Shown here: positions 7,737 through 15,834 of the stretch, piece by piece
Layout: the number at the start of each line of letters is the position of its first letter
Numbering within the stretch: the first letter of the stretch is position 1
Origin: JABDIP01 sp965227455
GTDB lineage: Bacteria > Pseudomonadota > Alphaproteobacteria > DSM-16000 > Inquilinaceae
Assembly: GCA_965227455.1 (NCBI GenBank)
Contig: OZ245752.1
Location: forward strand, 2,604,001 to 2,668,000
DNA: 64,000 bases
Reading direction: 5' to 3'
Made by a program: the position numbers and the translations under genes
Notes under the pieces: generated by a model
Databases searched by the model: none
What the model was told of the DNA's origin: nothing
The model's input: only the letters and a program-made list of their open reading frames with translations

Positions 7737-8653
7737 GGACGGTCCCTCGGATCGCCCTGATAGATCCCCAGGGCATGGCGGCGCGAATGCACCTGCTCGA
7801 TGCTGGCGATGACGTCCGGGTCGGCATCGGCGACCACGAAGGCAACAAGCGTTTCCAGCAGCGCCAGAGCGGCCACCGTGGAGGGGAAGAATTGCGGCGT
7901 GTCGGTCCCGACGGCGAACCCATGATCGCTGCCGGCCACCAGCGGCGAGGCGGGGCTGTCGGAAATGCCGATCACCGTGACGCCCTGGTCGCGGGCCGCT
8001 GCGACCGTCTCGACCACCTCGGTGCGATAGGGCTTGAAGGTCATCGCCACCAGCACGTCATCCGGCCCGGCGCGGGCCAGATCGTCGATCGCCAGGCCGC
8101 CATGGCGCGGCACCGCCTGGATGCGATCGTTCGCCATGCCGGCCACATAGGCGAAGTTGCGTGCCAGGGTATGGTTGACGCCGACGCCCAGCACATAGGT
8201 CTGCCGCGCCCGCACGATGGCATCCGCCGCGGCCTTGATCCGGCCGGCATCGGTCGCCGCGAAGGTCTGCTCGATATTGGCGATGGCGCTGGCTGCCATG
8301 TCGGCATAGAGGCCGCCCAGGGCGCCTCCCTTGGCCAGCGACTGCAGCCATCGCGCCCGGTCTGGAAAGCTGGTCCGCCCATTGCGGATCTCTTCGCGGA
8401 ACGGGGCGCGGAAATCGTCATACCCCTCGAACCCGACCGAGCGCGCCATGCGCACGAAGGTGTTGGGCTTCACGCCCGCGGCATCGGCGATCTCCCGGAT
8501 CGAGGAAACGCCGACATCGTTCGGGTTTTCGAGCACATAGGCCGCCGCCTTGCGCGTCTCCGGCGTCAGCTCGGCAAGCTCCGCCGACAGCGCCGCCAGC
8601 ACCGATCTCGGTACCGGCGATCCGGATGATGGTACATTCATGCTATTCATCAT
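7733..8653 (-). CDS. RpiR/MurR-family transcriptional regulator
   Basis: About 306 aa. The N-terminal RpiR helix-turn-helix (about residues 50-72, SIREIADAAGVKPNTFVRMA) is followed by a C-terminal SIS sugar/phosphate-sensing domain (about 135-270, with YVLGVGVNHTLARNF). The frame is open upstream to 8704, but codons before 8653 overlap a probable operator, so the ATG pair at 8653/8650 or the ATG at 8641 is more likely; none has a good ribosome site. It is divergent from the flavoprotein operon and first in its own operon, so it probably controls both arms. RpiR proteins usually sense phosphorylated sugars; here the effector is unknown. Confidence 0.9.
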   Translation of the reverse strand: MMNSMNVPSSGSPVPRSVLAALSAELAELTPETRKAAAYVLENPNDVGVSSIREIADAAGVKPNTFVRMARSVGFEGYDDFRAPFREEIRNGRTSFPDRARWLQSLAKGGALGGLYADMAASAIANIEQTFAATDAGRIKAAADAIVRARQTYVLGVGVNHTLARNFAYVAGMANDRIQAVPRHGGLAIDDLARAGPDDVLVAMTFKPYRTEVVETVAAARDQGVTVIGISDSPASPLVAGSDHGFAVGTDTPQFFPSTVAALALLETLVAFVVADADPDVIASIEQVHSRRHALGIYQGDPRDRP

Positions 8654-8660
8654 TGACGAT

Positions 8661-8676
8661 CGTACAAACGTACAAC
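8661..8676. promoter_or_regulatory. Candidate operator: tandem CGTACAA repeat
   Basis: Two copies of CGTACAA, eight bases apart, lie in the short gap between the divergent RpiR gene and the flavoprotein operon. Each contains the self-complementary GTAC. RpiR-family sites often include TGTA/TACA half sites, and this position would allow control of both promoters. Binding is inferred. Confidence 0.4.
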
Positions 8677-8719
8677 TACCCTGTCCAACACAAATTCCCG
8701 GCAAGACGGAGCATATCCC

Positions 8720-11197
8720 GTGTCAGCGGAGTCGGTCGCGAAATTGCCGTCCTCGGCACGCGTGGTCATCATCGGCGGCGGCATCATGGGCTGCGGACTG
8801 GCCTACCATCTGGGCCATGAAGGCTGGAGCGATGTGGTGCTGCTGGAGAAGGCGGAACTGACCTCCGGCTCGACCTGGCACGCCGCGGGACAGATCACCC
8901 ATTCGACCTCCAGTTTCGGGATCGGACGATGCGTCGCCTACGGCATCGACCTCTATTCCGGGCGGCTGGAGGCGGAGACCGGTCAATCGGTGACCTGGCA
9001 TGGCTGCGGCTCCTTCCGCCTCGCCTACACCGAAGACGAGATGGACTGGCTGCGCCACACGGTCAGCGTCGGCCGGGCGCTGGATTTCCCGATGGAGCTG
9101 GTCGGCCCGGACCGCGTCCGCGAACTGCACCCTTTCTACACTCTCGACGGCATACTGGGCGCCCTGCACACGCCCGAGGACGGCCATGTCGACCCGTCCG
9201 GCGTGACCCAGGCCTTTGCAAGCGGCGCCCGGCAGAAGGGCGTGCGGATCGTCCGCCGCTGCCGGGCAACCGATGTCCAGCGCCTGCCCGCCGGCGAATG
9301 GAAGGTTTTCACCGAACAGGGCGACATCGTCTGCGAACATGTTGTCAATGCCGGCGGCACCTATGCAAGGCAGATGGGCGAATGGAGCGGCCTGCAGCTG
9401 CCCATGACATCGATGACGCACCATTATTTCGTCACCGATCCGGTCCCGGAATTCCAGGAGCTCGACCGGGAACTTCCGGTGGTCCGGGACGACCGCAAGG
9501 TCTCCGGCTATATCCGCATGGAGCAGAAAGCGGGGCTGATCGGCATCTACGAGAAGGAGAATCCGAACGCCGTCTGGGTCGACCACTGCCCCTGGGAGGC
9601 CGAGAACGAGCTTTTCGAGCCTGACTACGACCGGGTCATGCCCTGGCTCGAGGCCGCCATGGACCGCATGCCGGTGCTGGCGGACCGCGGCCTGAGGCGG
9701 GCCGTCCACGGTGCTATCTCGCATCCGCCGGACGGCAATCCGATGGTCGGACCGGCGCCGGGTGCCCGGAATTACTGGTGCTGCTGCGGCACCCAGATCG
9801 GCATCGGCTGGGGCCCGGGCCTGACGAGGGAGTTGGCCCGCTGGATGGTGCATGGCGCCGCCGACATCTCAATGCGCCCCTTCGACCCGCGTCGCTTCGG
9901 CGGCTACGCGACCCCGGACTGGCAGGTCACCAAGGCGAAGGAGGATTACTGCCTGCGCCACGAGATCCCCTTCCCGCACTTCAACCGGCTGGAGGGCCGG
10001 CCAATCAAGCCGAGCCCGCTCTATGACCGCCTTAAGGCCAAGGGGGCGGTATTCGAAGAGGTCTATGGCCATGAGCGCCCGCGCTGGTTCGCGCGCGATG
10101 GCATGGCGGCGGAAGATCAATACTCGTTCCGGCGCAACGCGGTGCACGACATGGTCGCCGCCGAAGTGGCGGCGGTGCGCCAGCGGGTCGGGATCATGGA
10201 CATCACCGCCTTCACCAAGGTCGAGATATCCGGCCCCGATGCCGTCGCCTTCCTCGATCGGCTCGTTGCCAACCGCCTGCCGAAGAAAGTCGGCGGCATT
10301 GCCCTCACCCATATGCTGAACCGGCGCGGCCGCATCGAACTCGAGCTCACCGTCGTGCGCCTGGCCGAGGACCGCTTCTACCTGGCCTGCGCGGCGTTCT
10401 TCGAACAACGACTCCTCGACCACCTCGACCAGAACCGTGAAGGCGAGACCGTCACGATCCGCAATCTCTCGGACGATTGGGCGGCGATCGCGGTGCAGGG
10501 TCCGCGGTCGCGCGAGGTGCTGGCGCGCAATACGTCCGCGCCGCTCGACAATGCTTCGTTCCGCTGGCTCACGGCTCAGGAAATCACCATGGCCGGGCAC
10601 CGCCTGTGGGCGATGCGGCTGTCCTATGCCGGCGAGCTGGGCTGGGAAATCCACGGACCCCGCGACGCAGTGCCGACCGTCTACGATGCGCTGTGGTCGT
10701 CGGGCGAGCCGTTCGGGATCGCCGATTACGGTTCCTTCGCCATGAACGCCATGCGCATGGAAAAGGCTTTCAAGGGGGCCGGCGAATTGACCAACGAAGT
10801 GACCCTGCCCGAGGCCGATGTGATGCGCTTCGTGAAGATGGACAAGGGTGACTTCCTCGGCCGGGAGGCGACCGGCGCCAACCTCGACGGCGAACGGCCC
10901 TCGGTCTGCGCCTATCTGGAAATCGAACCGGATGGCGACGTCGACGGCCATGGCGGCGAGGCGGTGCTGATGGATGGTGCCCTCGTCGGATCGACGAGTT
11001 CGGTTGCCTTCGGGCACAGCACCGGCAAGATCCTGGCCTTCGCCTATGTCCGCCCGGACGCAACCGAACCGGGCACCGCATTAGAGGTTGTGATCATGGG
11101 AACACCGCGCCCGGCCCGAATCCTCGCTGAACCCGCCTACGATCCGCAAAGCCTGTTGCCGCGGACCGACGCCACCCGCGCGAGTTCGGCGGCATGA
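8720..11197 (+). CDS. FAD-dependent dimethylglycine/sarcosine dehydrogenase-like protein with GcvT domain
   Basis: 825-aa two-domain flavoprotein. Residues about 13-400 form a DAO-type FAD domain with GGGIMGCG at 19-26 and GSTWHAAG around His54, the site where dimethylglycine dehydrogenase carries covalent FAD. A linker follows, and about 470-800 is a GcvT/aminomethyltransferase domain (AGELGWEIHGP) that binds tetrahydrofolate and captures the released one-carbon unit. This predicts oxidative N-demethylation with 5,10-methylene-THF formation. The start is GTG close to the divergent promoter. It is the first gene of a five-gene rightward operon; its TGA overlaps the next ATG. The exact N-methyl substrate is not shown by sequence. 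Confidence 0.9.
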   Translation: MSAESVAKLPSSARVVIIGGGIMGCGLAYHLGHEGWSDVVLLEKAELTSGSTWHAAGQITHSTSSFGIGRCVAYGIDLYSGRLEAETGQSVTWHGCGSFRLAYTEDEMDWLRHTVSVGRALDFPMELVGPDRVRELHPFYTLDGILGALHTPEDGHVDPSGVTQAFASGARQKGVRIVRRCRATDVQRLPAGEWKVFTEQGDIVCEHVVNAGGTYARQMGEWSGLQLPMTSMTHHYFVTDPVPEFQELDRELPVVRDDRKVSGYIRMEQKAGLIGIYEKENPNAVWVDHCPWEAENELFEPDYDRVMPWLEAAMDRMPVLADRGLRRAVHGAISHPPDGNPMVGPAPGARNYWCCCGTQIGIGWGPGLTRELARWMVHGAADISMRPFDPRRFGGYATPDWQVTKAKEDYCLRHEIPFPHFNRLEGRPIKPSPLYDRLKAKGAVFEEVYGHERPRWFARDGMAAEDQYSFRRNAVHDMVAAEVAAVRQRVGIMDITAFTKVEISGPDAVAFLDRLVANRLPKKVGGIALTHMLNRRGRIELELTVVRLAEDRFYLACAAFFEQRLLDHLDQNREGETVTIRNLSDDWAAIAVQGPRSREVLARNTSAPLDNASFRWLTAQEITMAGHRLWAMRLSYAGELGWEIHGPRDAVPTVYDALWSSGEPFGIADYGSFAMNAMRMEKAFKGAGELTNEVTLPEADVMRFVKMDKGDFLGREATGANLDGERPSVCAYLEIEPDGDVDGHGGEAVLMDGALVGSTSSVAFGHSTGKILAFAYVRPDATEPGTALEVVIMGTPRPARILAEPAYDPQSLLPRTDATRASSAA

Positions 11198-12312
11198 GCG
11201 AAGCAGCCACCATTCCGCCGACCATGCGCGCCGTCGTCCTGACCGGCCATGGCGGCCTGGACAAACTTGAACTTCGCTCCGACTGGCCGACACCGGAGCC
11301 CGGCCCCGGCGAGGTGCTGGTCAAGGTCCATGCCTGCGGACTCAACAACACCGACGTGAATACGCGCACCGGCTGGTACTCCAAGGGCGTTTCGGGCGAG
11401 ACCACCGGCGGCGCCCTCGATTCCGCCGACGAGGAGGACGCGGCCTGGGGAGGATCGCCGATCACCTTCCCGCTGATCCAGGGCGCCGATGTCTGCGGAA
11501 CCGTTGTCGCGGTCGGCGACGGGGTGGAGCGCCCGCTGGTCGGCCGGCGGGTGCTGATCGATGTATGGCAGCGCGACTGGGACGATCCGCTGAATCTCGA
11601 CAAGTGCCGCTATTTCGGCAGCGAGTGCCATGGCGGATTCGCCGAATACGCCAAGGTCGGCCAGCACCAGATCCATCCGGTGAAGAGCGGCCTGAGCGAC
11701 GCCGAACTTGCGACCTTCGCCACCTCCTACGTGACGGCGGAGAACATGCTGAATCGCGCGGAGGTCGGTTCCGGCGACACCGTCCTGATACCCGGCGCCT
11801 CGGGTGGCGTGGGTTCGGCTCTGATCCAACTTGTCCGACGACGCGGTGCGACGGCCATCGCCATGGCCAGCGACAGCAAGCGCGAAGCTGTCGCAAGCAT
11901 CGGGGCGGATGCCGTCCTGCCGCGGTCGCCCGACGATCTGAAGGCGGCCCTGAAACAGGAGATTGACGCCGAGACCGTGACTGTCGTCGCCGATGTGGTC
12001 GGCGGGGCCGGCTGGCCCGGGCTGATCGACGTGTTGGCCCGGGGCGGACGCTACACCGTGTCCGGAGCCATCGCCGGACCTATGGTCGAGCTGGATCTGC
12101 GCACCCTTTACCTGCGTGACCTGACCTTCACCGGCGCGACCATCGTCCCGCCCGGCGTATTCGCCGATCTGGTCGGCTACATCGAGCGCGGCGAGATCAG
12201 ACCGTTGCTGGCGGCAACATGGCCGCTGGAGCAGTTGCGCGAGGCGCAACAGGCCTTCATCGACAAGCGCCATGTCGGCAACATCGTGGTGACCATGGAT
12301 CGGGGCGGATGA
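11194..12312 (+). CDS. MDR-family alcohol dehydrogenase / quinone oxidoreductase
   Basis: 372-aa medium-chain dehydrogenase/reductase. The GroES-like N-terminal domain contains VLVKVHACGLNNTDVNTRTGWY and the coenzyme domain carries IPGASGGVGSALIQLV, the NADP-type Rossmann motif. The usual catalytic-zinc residues are not evident, so a zinc-free quinone-oxidoreductase type is likely. It overlaps the preceding flavoprotein gene and the following epimerase gene by ATGA junctions, which ties its expression to the betaine-type catabolism. The substrate is unknown. Confidence 0.87.
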   Translation: MSEAATIPPTMRAVVLTGHGGLDKLELRSDWPTPEPGPGEVLVKVHACGLNNTDVNTRTGWYSKGVSGETTGGALDSADEEDAAWGGSPITFPLIQGADVCGTVVAVGDGVERPLVGRRVLIDVWQRDWDDPLNLDKCRYFGSECHGGFAEYAKVGQHQIHPVKSGLSDAELATFATSYVTAENMLNRAEVGSGDTVLIPGASGGVGSALIQLVRRRGATAIAMASDSKREAVASIGADAVLPRSPDDLKAALKQEIDAETVTVVADVVGGAGWPGLIDVLARGGRYTVSGAIAGPMVELDLRTLYLRDLTFTGATIVPPGVFADLVGYIERGEIRPLLAATWPLEQLREAQQAFIDKRHVGNIVVTMDRGG

Positions 12313-13415
12313 AGATTGCCCGCATCACGGCCTGGCGAGTCGCGTTGCCCTTATCCAAGCCCTATTGGCTCTCCGGCGGGCAGCTGTTGTTCGAGGAACT
12401 CGACTCGACCTTCGTTCGGATCGAGACCGATGACGGTCGGGCGGGCTGGGGCGAAGGATGCCCTTGGGGCCACACCTACCTGCCGGCCCATGGCGGCGGT
12501 ATCCGGGCGGCCCTCGAGATCCTGGCGCCCACGCTGATCGGCCGGGACCCATGCGCTCTCGACGCCGTCAACCGCAGCATGGATGCTGCCCTCCCCGGGC
12601 ATGCCTATGCCAAATCGCCGCTCGACATTGCCTGCTGGGACATCCTCGGACAAGTGTCCGGCCTGCCGCTGTGGCGGCTGTTGGGCGGCAGTCCGGCGGC
12701 GGTGCCGGTGAATTCCTCGATATCGACCGGGACGTCCGAGGAGATGATCGCGCTGATCCGCGAGGCGCGGTCCAAGGGCTATCGCACCCATTCCGCAAAG
12801 ATCGGCGGCACGGATGTGTCGACCGACATCGAGCGGATCGAGGCCATCGAGGCGGAACTGCAACCGGACGAGCAGGTGACCTTCGACGTCAACCGTGCCT
12901 GGACGCCGGGCACCGCCAGCCAGGTGCTGAACAGCGTCGCCTCGACCAGCTGGGTCGAACAGCCCTGCGAGACCCTGGACCAATGCGCTCGTGTCGCGGC
13001 GGCGGTGCGCCAGCCGATCATGCTGGATGAATGCCTGCGCACGTTCCAGGACCATCTGGACGCCTGGACGCGCAATGCCTGCGCCGGCGTCAAGGTCAAG
13101 CCGAACCGCGCCGGCGGCCTGACCAAGGCACGGCGGATCCGGGATCTCGGCGTCGAAATCGGCTGGCAGATGCATGTCGAGGACACCGGCGGCTCAGCGC
13201 TCGCCGACACGGCGGCGATCCATTTGGCGGCATCGACGCCGGAAGCGAACCGCCTGCCAAGCTGGCTTTGCCAGGACCATCTTTCGGTCGACCCGGTACC
13301 GGGCCAGGGGGTGCGCAACCGGGAGGGCTGGGTGACCCCACCCTCCGCGCCCGGCCTTGGCGTATCTCCGGATGCTGCCAGTCTCGGGACACCTTTCGCC
13401 AGCTACGGAGGCTGA
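12309..13415 (+). CDS. Enolase-superfamily epimerase/racemase, HpbD-like (copy 1)
   Basis: 368-aa mandelate racemase/muconate lactonising family enzyme. Candidate general acid/bases are Lys164 (second barrel strand, SAKIGG) and Lys264 (sixth strand, KPNRAGG), and the metal ligands are Asp193, Glu217 and Glu241. This two-lysine layout is that of hydroxyproline betaine 2-epimerase HpbD, known from marine alphaproteobacteria, rather than the Lys/His pair of mandelate racemase. The tail motif PGLGVSPD is shared with HpbD-type enzymes. The start ATG overlaps the previous stop. A second, clearly different paralogue follows immediately. Confidence 0.87.
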   Translation: MKIARITAWRVALPLSKPYWLSGGQLLFEELDSTFVRIETDDGRAGWGEGCPWGHTYLPAHGGGIRAALEILAPTLIGRDPCALDAVNRSMDAALPGHAYAKSPLDIACWDILGQVSGLPLWRLLGGSPAAVPVNSSISTGTSEEMIALIREARSKGYRTHSAKIGGTDVSTDIERIEAIEAELQPDEQVTFDVNRAWTPGTASQVLNSVASTSWVEQPCETLDQCARVAAAVRQPIMLDECLRTFQDHLDAWTRNACAGVKVKPNRAGGLTKARRIRDLGVEIGWQMHVEDTGGSALADTAAIHLAASTPEANRLPSWLCQDHLSVDPVPGQGVRNREGWVTPPSAPGLGVSPDAASLGTPFASYGG

Positions 13416-13416
13416 C

Positions 13417-14520
13417 GTGCGGATTGTCCGGATCTCCCTCTGGCGCCTACCGCTCACCAGCCACACCGCCTACCACATGTCGGATGGCAAGACCTGCGAC
13501 ACGGTCGATGCCGTCGTGCTCCGGCTGGACACCGACAGCGGCCCGAGCGGCTGGGGCGAGATCTGCCCGATTCCACATTATCTCCCCGCCTATGCCGGTG
13601 GTGTCGCTCCGGCAGTCGAGGAGATGGCGGACGTGCTGCTCGGCGCCGATCCGGTGGGCCCCGAGGCGGTCATGGCTCGGCTGGATACGCAGCTTGCCGG
13701 ACATCGCTATGCCAAGTCGGCCATCGACATCGCGCTTTGGGATCTGACCGGGAAGGCGGCCGGGCTACCCGTATTCGCAATGTTGGGCGGCAAGCAGGCC
13801 GACGATCTTCCGCTCTACCATTCGATCACCTGTATCGCGCCGGAGGAAATGGCGCGCATTGCCCGCGAGGCGAAGTCCCAGGGAATCGAACAGTTCCAGG
13901 CAAAGCTGGGCGCAGACGCGGACTGGCAGGCCGACGTGGCGCGGCTACGCCTGGTGCGCGAGGCGGTGGGTGACGGACCGCTGGTGTATGGCGACTGGAA
14001 CTGTGGTGCCTCCCGGTTGGATGCGATCCGTGTCGGCCGGGCAGTCGCGGACTTGGACATCATGCTGGAGCAGCCCTGCCGCACGCTGGCGGAATGTGCC
14101 GAGGTGCGCAGAGCGACCGGCCTGCCGATGAAGCTGGACGAGGTGGCGCACGACACAGCCTCGCTTCTGGAAGCAGGTCGGCTGGGGTGCATGGATGCGG
14201 TGGCCGTCAAGCTGTCGAAATTCGGCGGCCTGGGCGCCGCCCGCCGGGCCCGCGATCTCTGTCTACACCTGGGCGCCCGGATGTGCATCGAGGACGTGTG
14301 GGGGACGGATATCGTCACCCTCGCGTCGCTGCACCTGGCTGCCGCGACACCCCCGCGGGCGGTGCTGAATGTCTGCGACCTCTCCGGATATGTCACCCCT
14401 CGGCTTGATGCGGACGCGCCGAGCCGGCGAAATGGCCGCATAGGGGTCCCCGGCGGGCCAGGCCTCGGTGTGGAGCCCGACCCCGATGTTCTCGGCGAAC
14501 CTGTCGCCATTTTCGAATAA
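13417..14520 (+). CDS. Enolase-superfamily epimerase/racemase, HpbD-like (copy 2)
   Basis: 367-aa paralogue of the preceding gene. Lys163 (QAKLGA) and Lys265 (AVKLSKFGG) sit at the same positions I recall for the two catalytic lysines of HpbD. The metal ligands are Asp193, Glu218 and Glu242. The start is GTG with GGAGG seven bases upstream, one base past the previous stop; the open frame runs further upstream inside copy 1. Two active-looking but divergent copies suggest different stereochemical steps or substrates (for example proline betaine versus hydroxyproline betaine). Confidence 0.88.
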   Translation: MRIVRISLWRLPLTSHTAYHMSDGKTCDTVDAVVLRLDTDSGPSGWGEICPIPHYLPAYAGGVAPAVEEMADVLLGADPVGPEAVMARLDTQLAGHRYAKSAIDIALWDLTGKAAGLPVFAMLGGKQADDLPLYHSITCIAPEEMARIAREAKSQGIEQFQAKLGADADWQADVARLRLVREAVGDGPLVYGDWNCGASRLDAIRVGRAVADLDIMLEQPCRTLAECAEVRRATGLPMKLDEVAHDTASLLEAGRLGCMDAVAVKLSKFGGLGAARRARDLCLHLGARMCIEDVWGTDIVTLASLHLAAATPPRAVLNVCDLSGYVTPRLDADAPSRRNGRIGVPGGPGLGVEPDPDVLGEPVAIFE

Positions 14521-14531
14521 GGAGCACGGCC

Positions 14532-15821
14532 ATGAAGGACGGCACGATCACCAGCCAGGCCGATTGGATCACCCGCGCCAAGGCCGTGCTGCCCGCCGGC
14601 GGCTTCGGCAATTTCGATCCGGGCATCGTCATCCGCGACGGGCGGGGCGCCCGGGTACGCGACGAGGATGGGCGGGAGTACATCGACTACCTGATCGGGT
14701 CGGGCCCGATGCTGCTCGGCCACGGCCACCCGGAGGTGCTGGAGGCGGTGCGGGACCAGCTCGACAAGGGGCTGACCTTCTTCGCGACCAATGCCTCCGG
14801 CATCGCCCTGGCCGAGGAAATCTGCCGCGCCGTCGCCTGCGCCGAGCAGGTCCGCTATGTATCCACCGGCGGCGAGGCGGACATGTACGCCATGCGGCTG
14901 GCCCGGGCCCATACCGGCCGCGACAAGATCCTGAAGTTCGAAGGCGGCTATCACGGCATGTCGTCGGAGGCGCTGATGAGCCTCGCGCCGGCCCGACTCG
15001 AGGCCTTTCCCCGTGCCGTGCCGGATTCCTCTGGCATCCCGGAAAGCGTCCGCGACCACATGCTGATCGCGCCGTTCAATGACATCGAATACGTCCGCAC
15101 CCTGATCGCCGACCGGGGTCAGGAGATCGCCGCCGTCATCGTCGAACCGTTGCAGCGGCTGATCCCGCCGCAGCCGGGGTTCCTGGAGGCGCTGCGCGAG
15201 GAGACGGCGCGGCACGGACTCATTCTAATCTTCGACGAGGTCGTCACCGGGTTCCGACTGGCCTATGGCGGCGCCCAGGAGAAATACGGAGTGACTCCCG
15301 ATCTGTGCACCCTGGGCAAGGTGATCGGCGGCGGATTCCCCCTGGCGGCGATCGCCGGCAAGCGCGAGATCATGGCCCATTTCGACAAGAGCCAGGTCGG
15401 CGCGGAGGGTTTCACCTATCAGATCGGCACCTTGTCCGGGAACCCGGTGGCCTCGATGGCCGGGTTCAAGACGATGGAGATCCTGCGCCGCCCCGGGAGC
15501 TATGAGCGCCTGCGCCGGAACGGCGAGACCATCATGGCGGCACTGACAGAGCACCTGACCGCCGCCGGCATCGACCACGTGGTGGTCGGCGATCCGGTGC
15601 TGTTCGATGTGGTCTTCACGGCGGACGCAGTGACCGATTATCGCGGCGTCTTCAGCGGCGATGCCGGAATGCTGAAGGCATTCAACCAGGCCCTCCGCGA
15701 ACAGGGCGTCCTCAAGCCTGACAGCAAGTTTTATATCTCGCTGGCGCTGACCGATGAGGACATCGCCGCGACCGTCGATGCTATCGCCGTGGCGTCACGC
15801 CAATTGGCGACGCAACGCTGA
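14532..15821 (+). CDS. Class III aminotransferase (glutamate-1-semialdehyde aminomutase-like)
   Basis: 429-aa fold-type I PLP enzyme. The PLP-ring Asp is in IFDEVVTGFR (Asp235) and the Schiff-base Lys in TLGKVIGGGFP (Lys263). Overall pattern and length resemble glutamate-1-semialdehyde 2,1-aminomutase, but members of this subfamily outside haem synthesis act on other amino acids and amines. It is the fifth and last gene of the operon, 11 bases after the second epimerase, so it probably removes nitrogen from the catabolic intermediate. The gene ends 13 bases from the oppositely oriented DmdA-like gene. Confidence 0.88.
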   Translation: MKDGTITSQADWITRAKAVLPAGGFGNFDPGIVIRDGRGARVRDEDGREYIDYLIGSGPMLLGHGHPEVLEAVRDQLDKGLTFFATNASGIALAEEICRAVACAEQVRYVSTGGEADMYAMRLARAHTGRDKILKFEGGYHGMSSEALMSLAPARLEAFPRAVPDSSGIPESVRDHMLIAPFNDIEYVRTLIADRGQEIAAVIVEPLQRLIPPQPGFLEALREETARHGLILIFDEVVTGFRLAYGGAQEKYGVTPDLCTLGKVIGGGFPLAAIAGKREIMAHFDKSQVGAEGFTYQIGTLSGNPVASMAGFKTMEILRRPGSYERLRRNGETIMAALTEHLTAAGIDHVVVGDPVLFDVVFTADAVTDYRGVFSGDAGMLKAFNQALREQGVLKPDSKFYISLALTDEDIAATVDAIAVASRQLATQR

Positions 15822-15834
15822 GATCCGGACCGCA

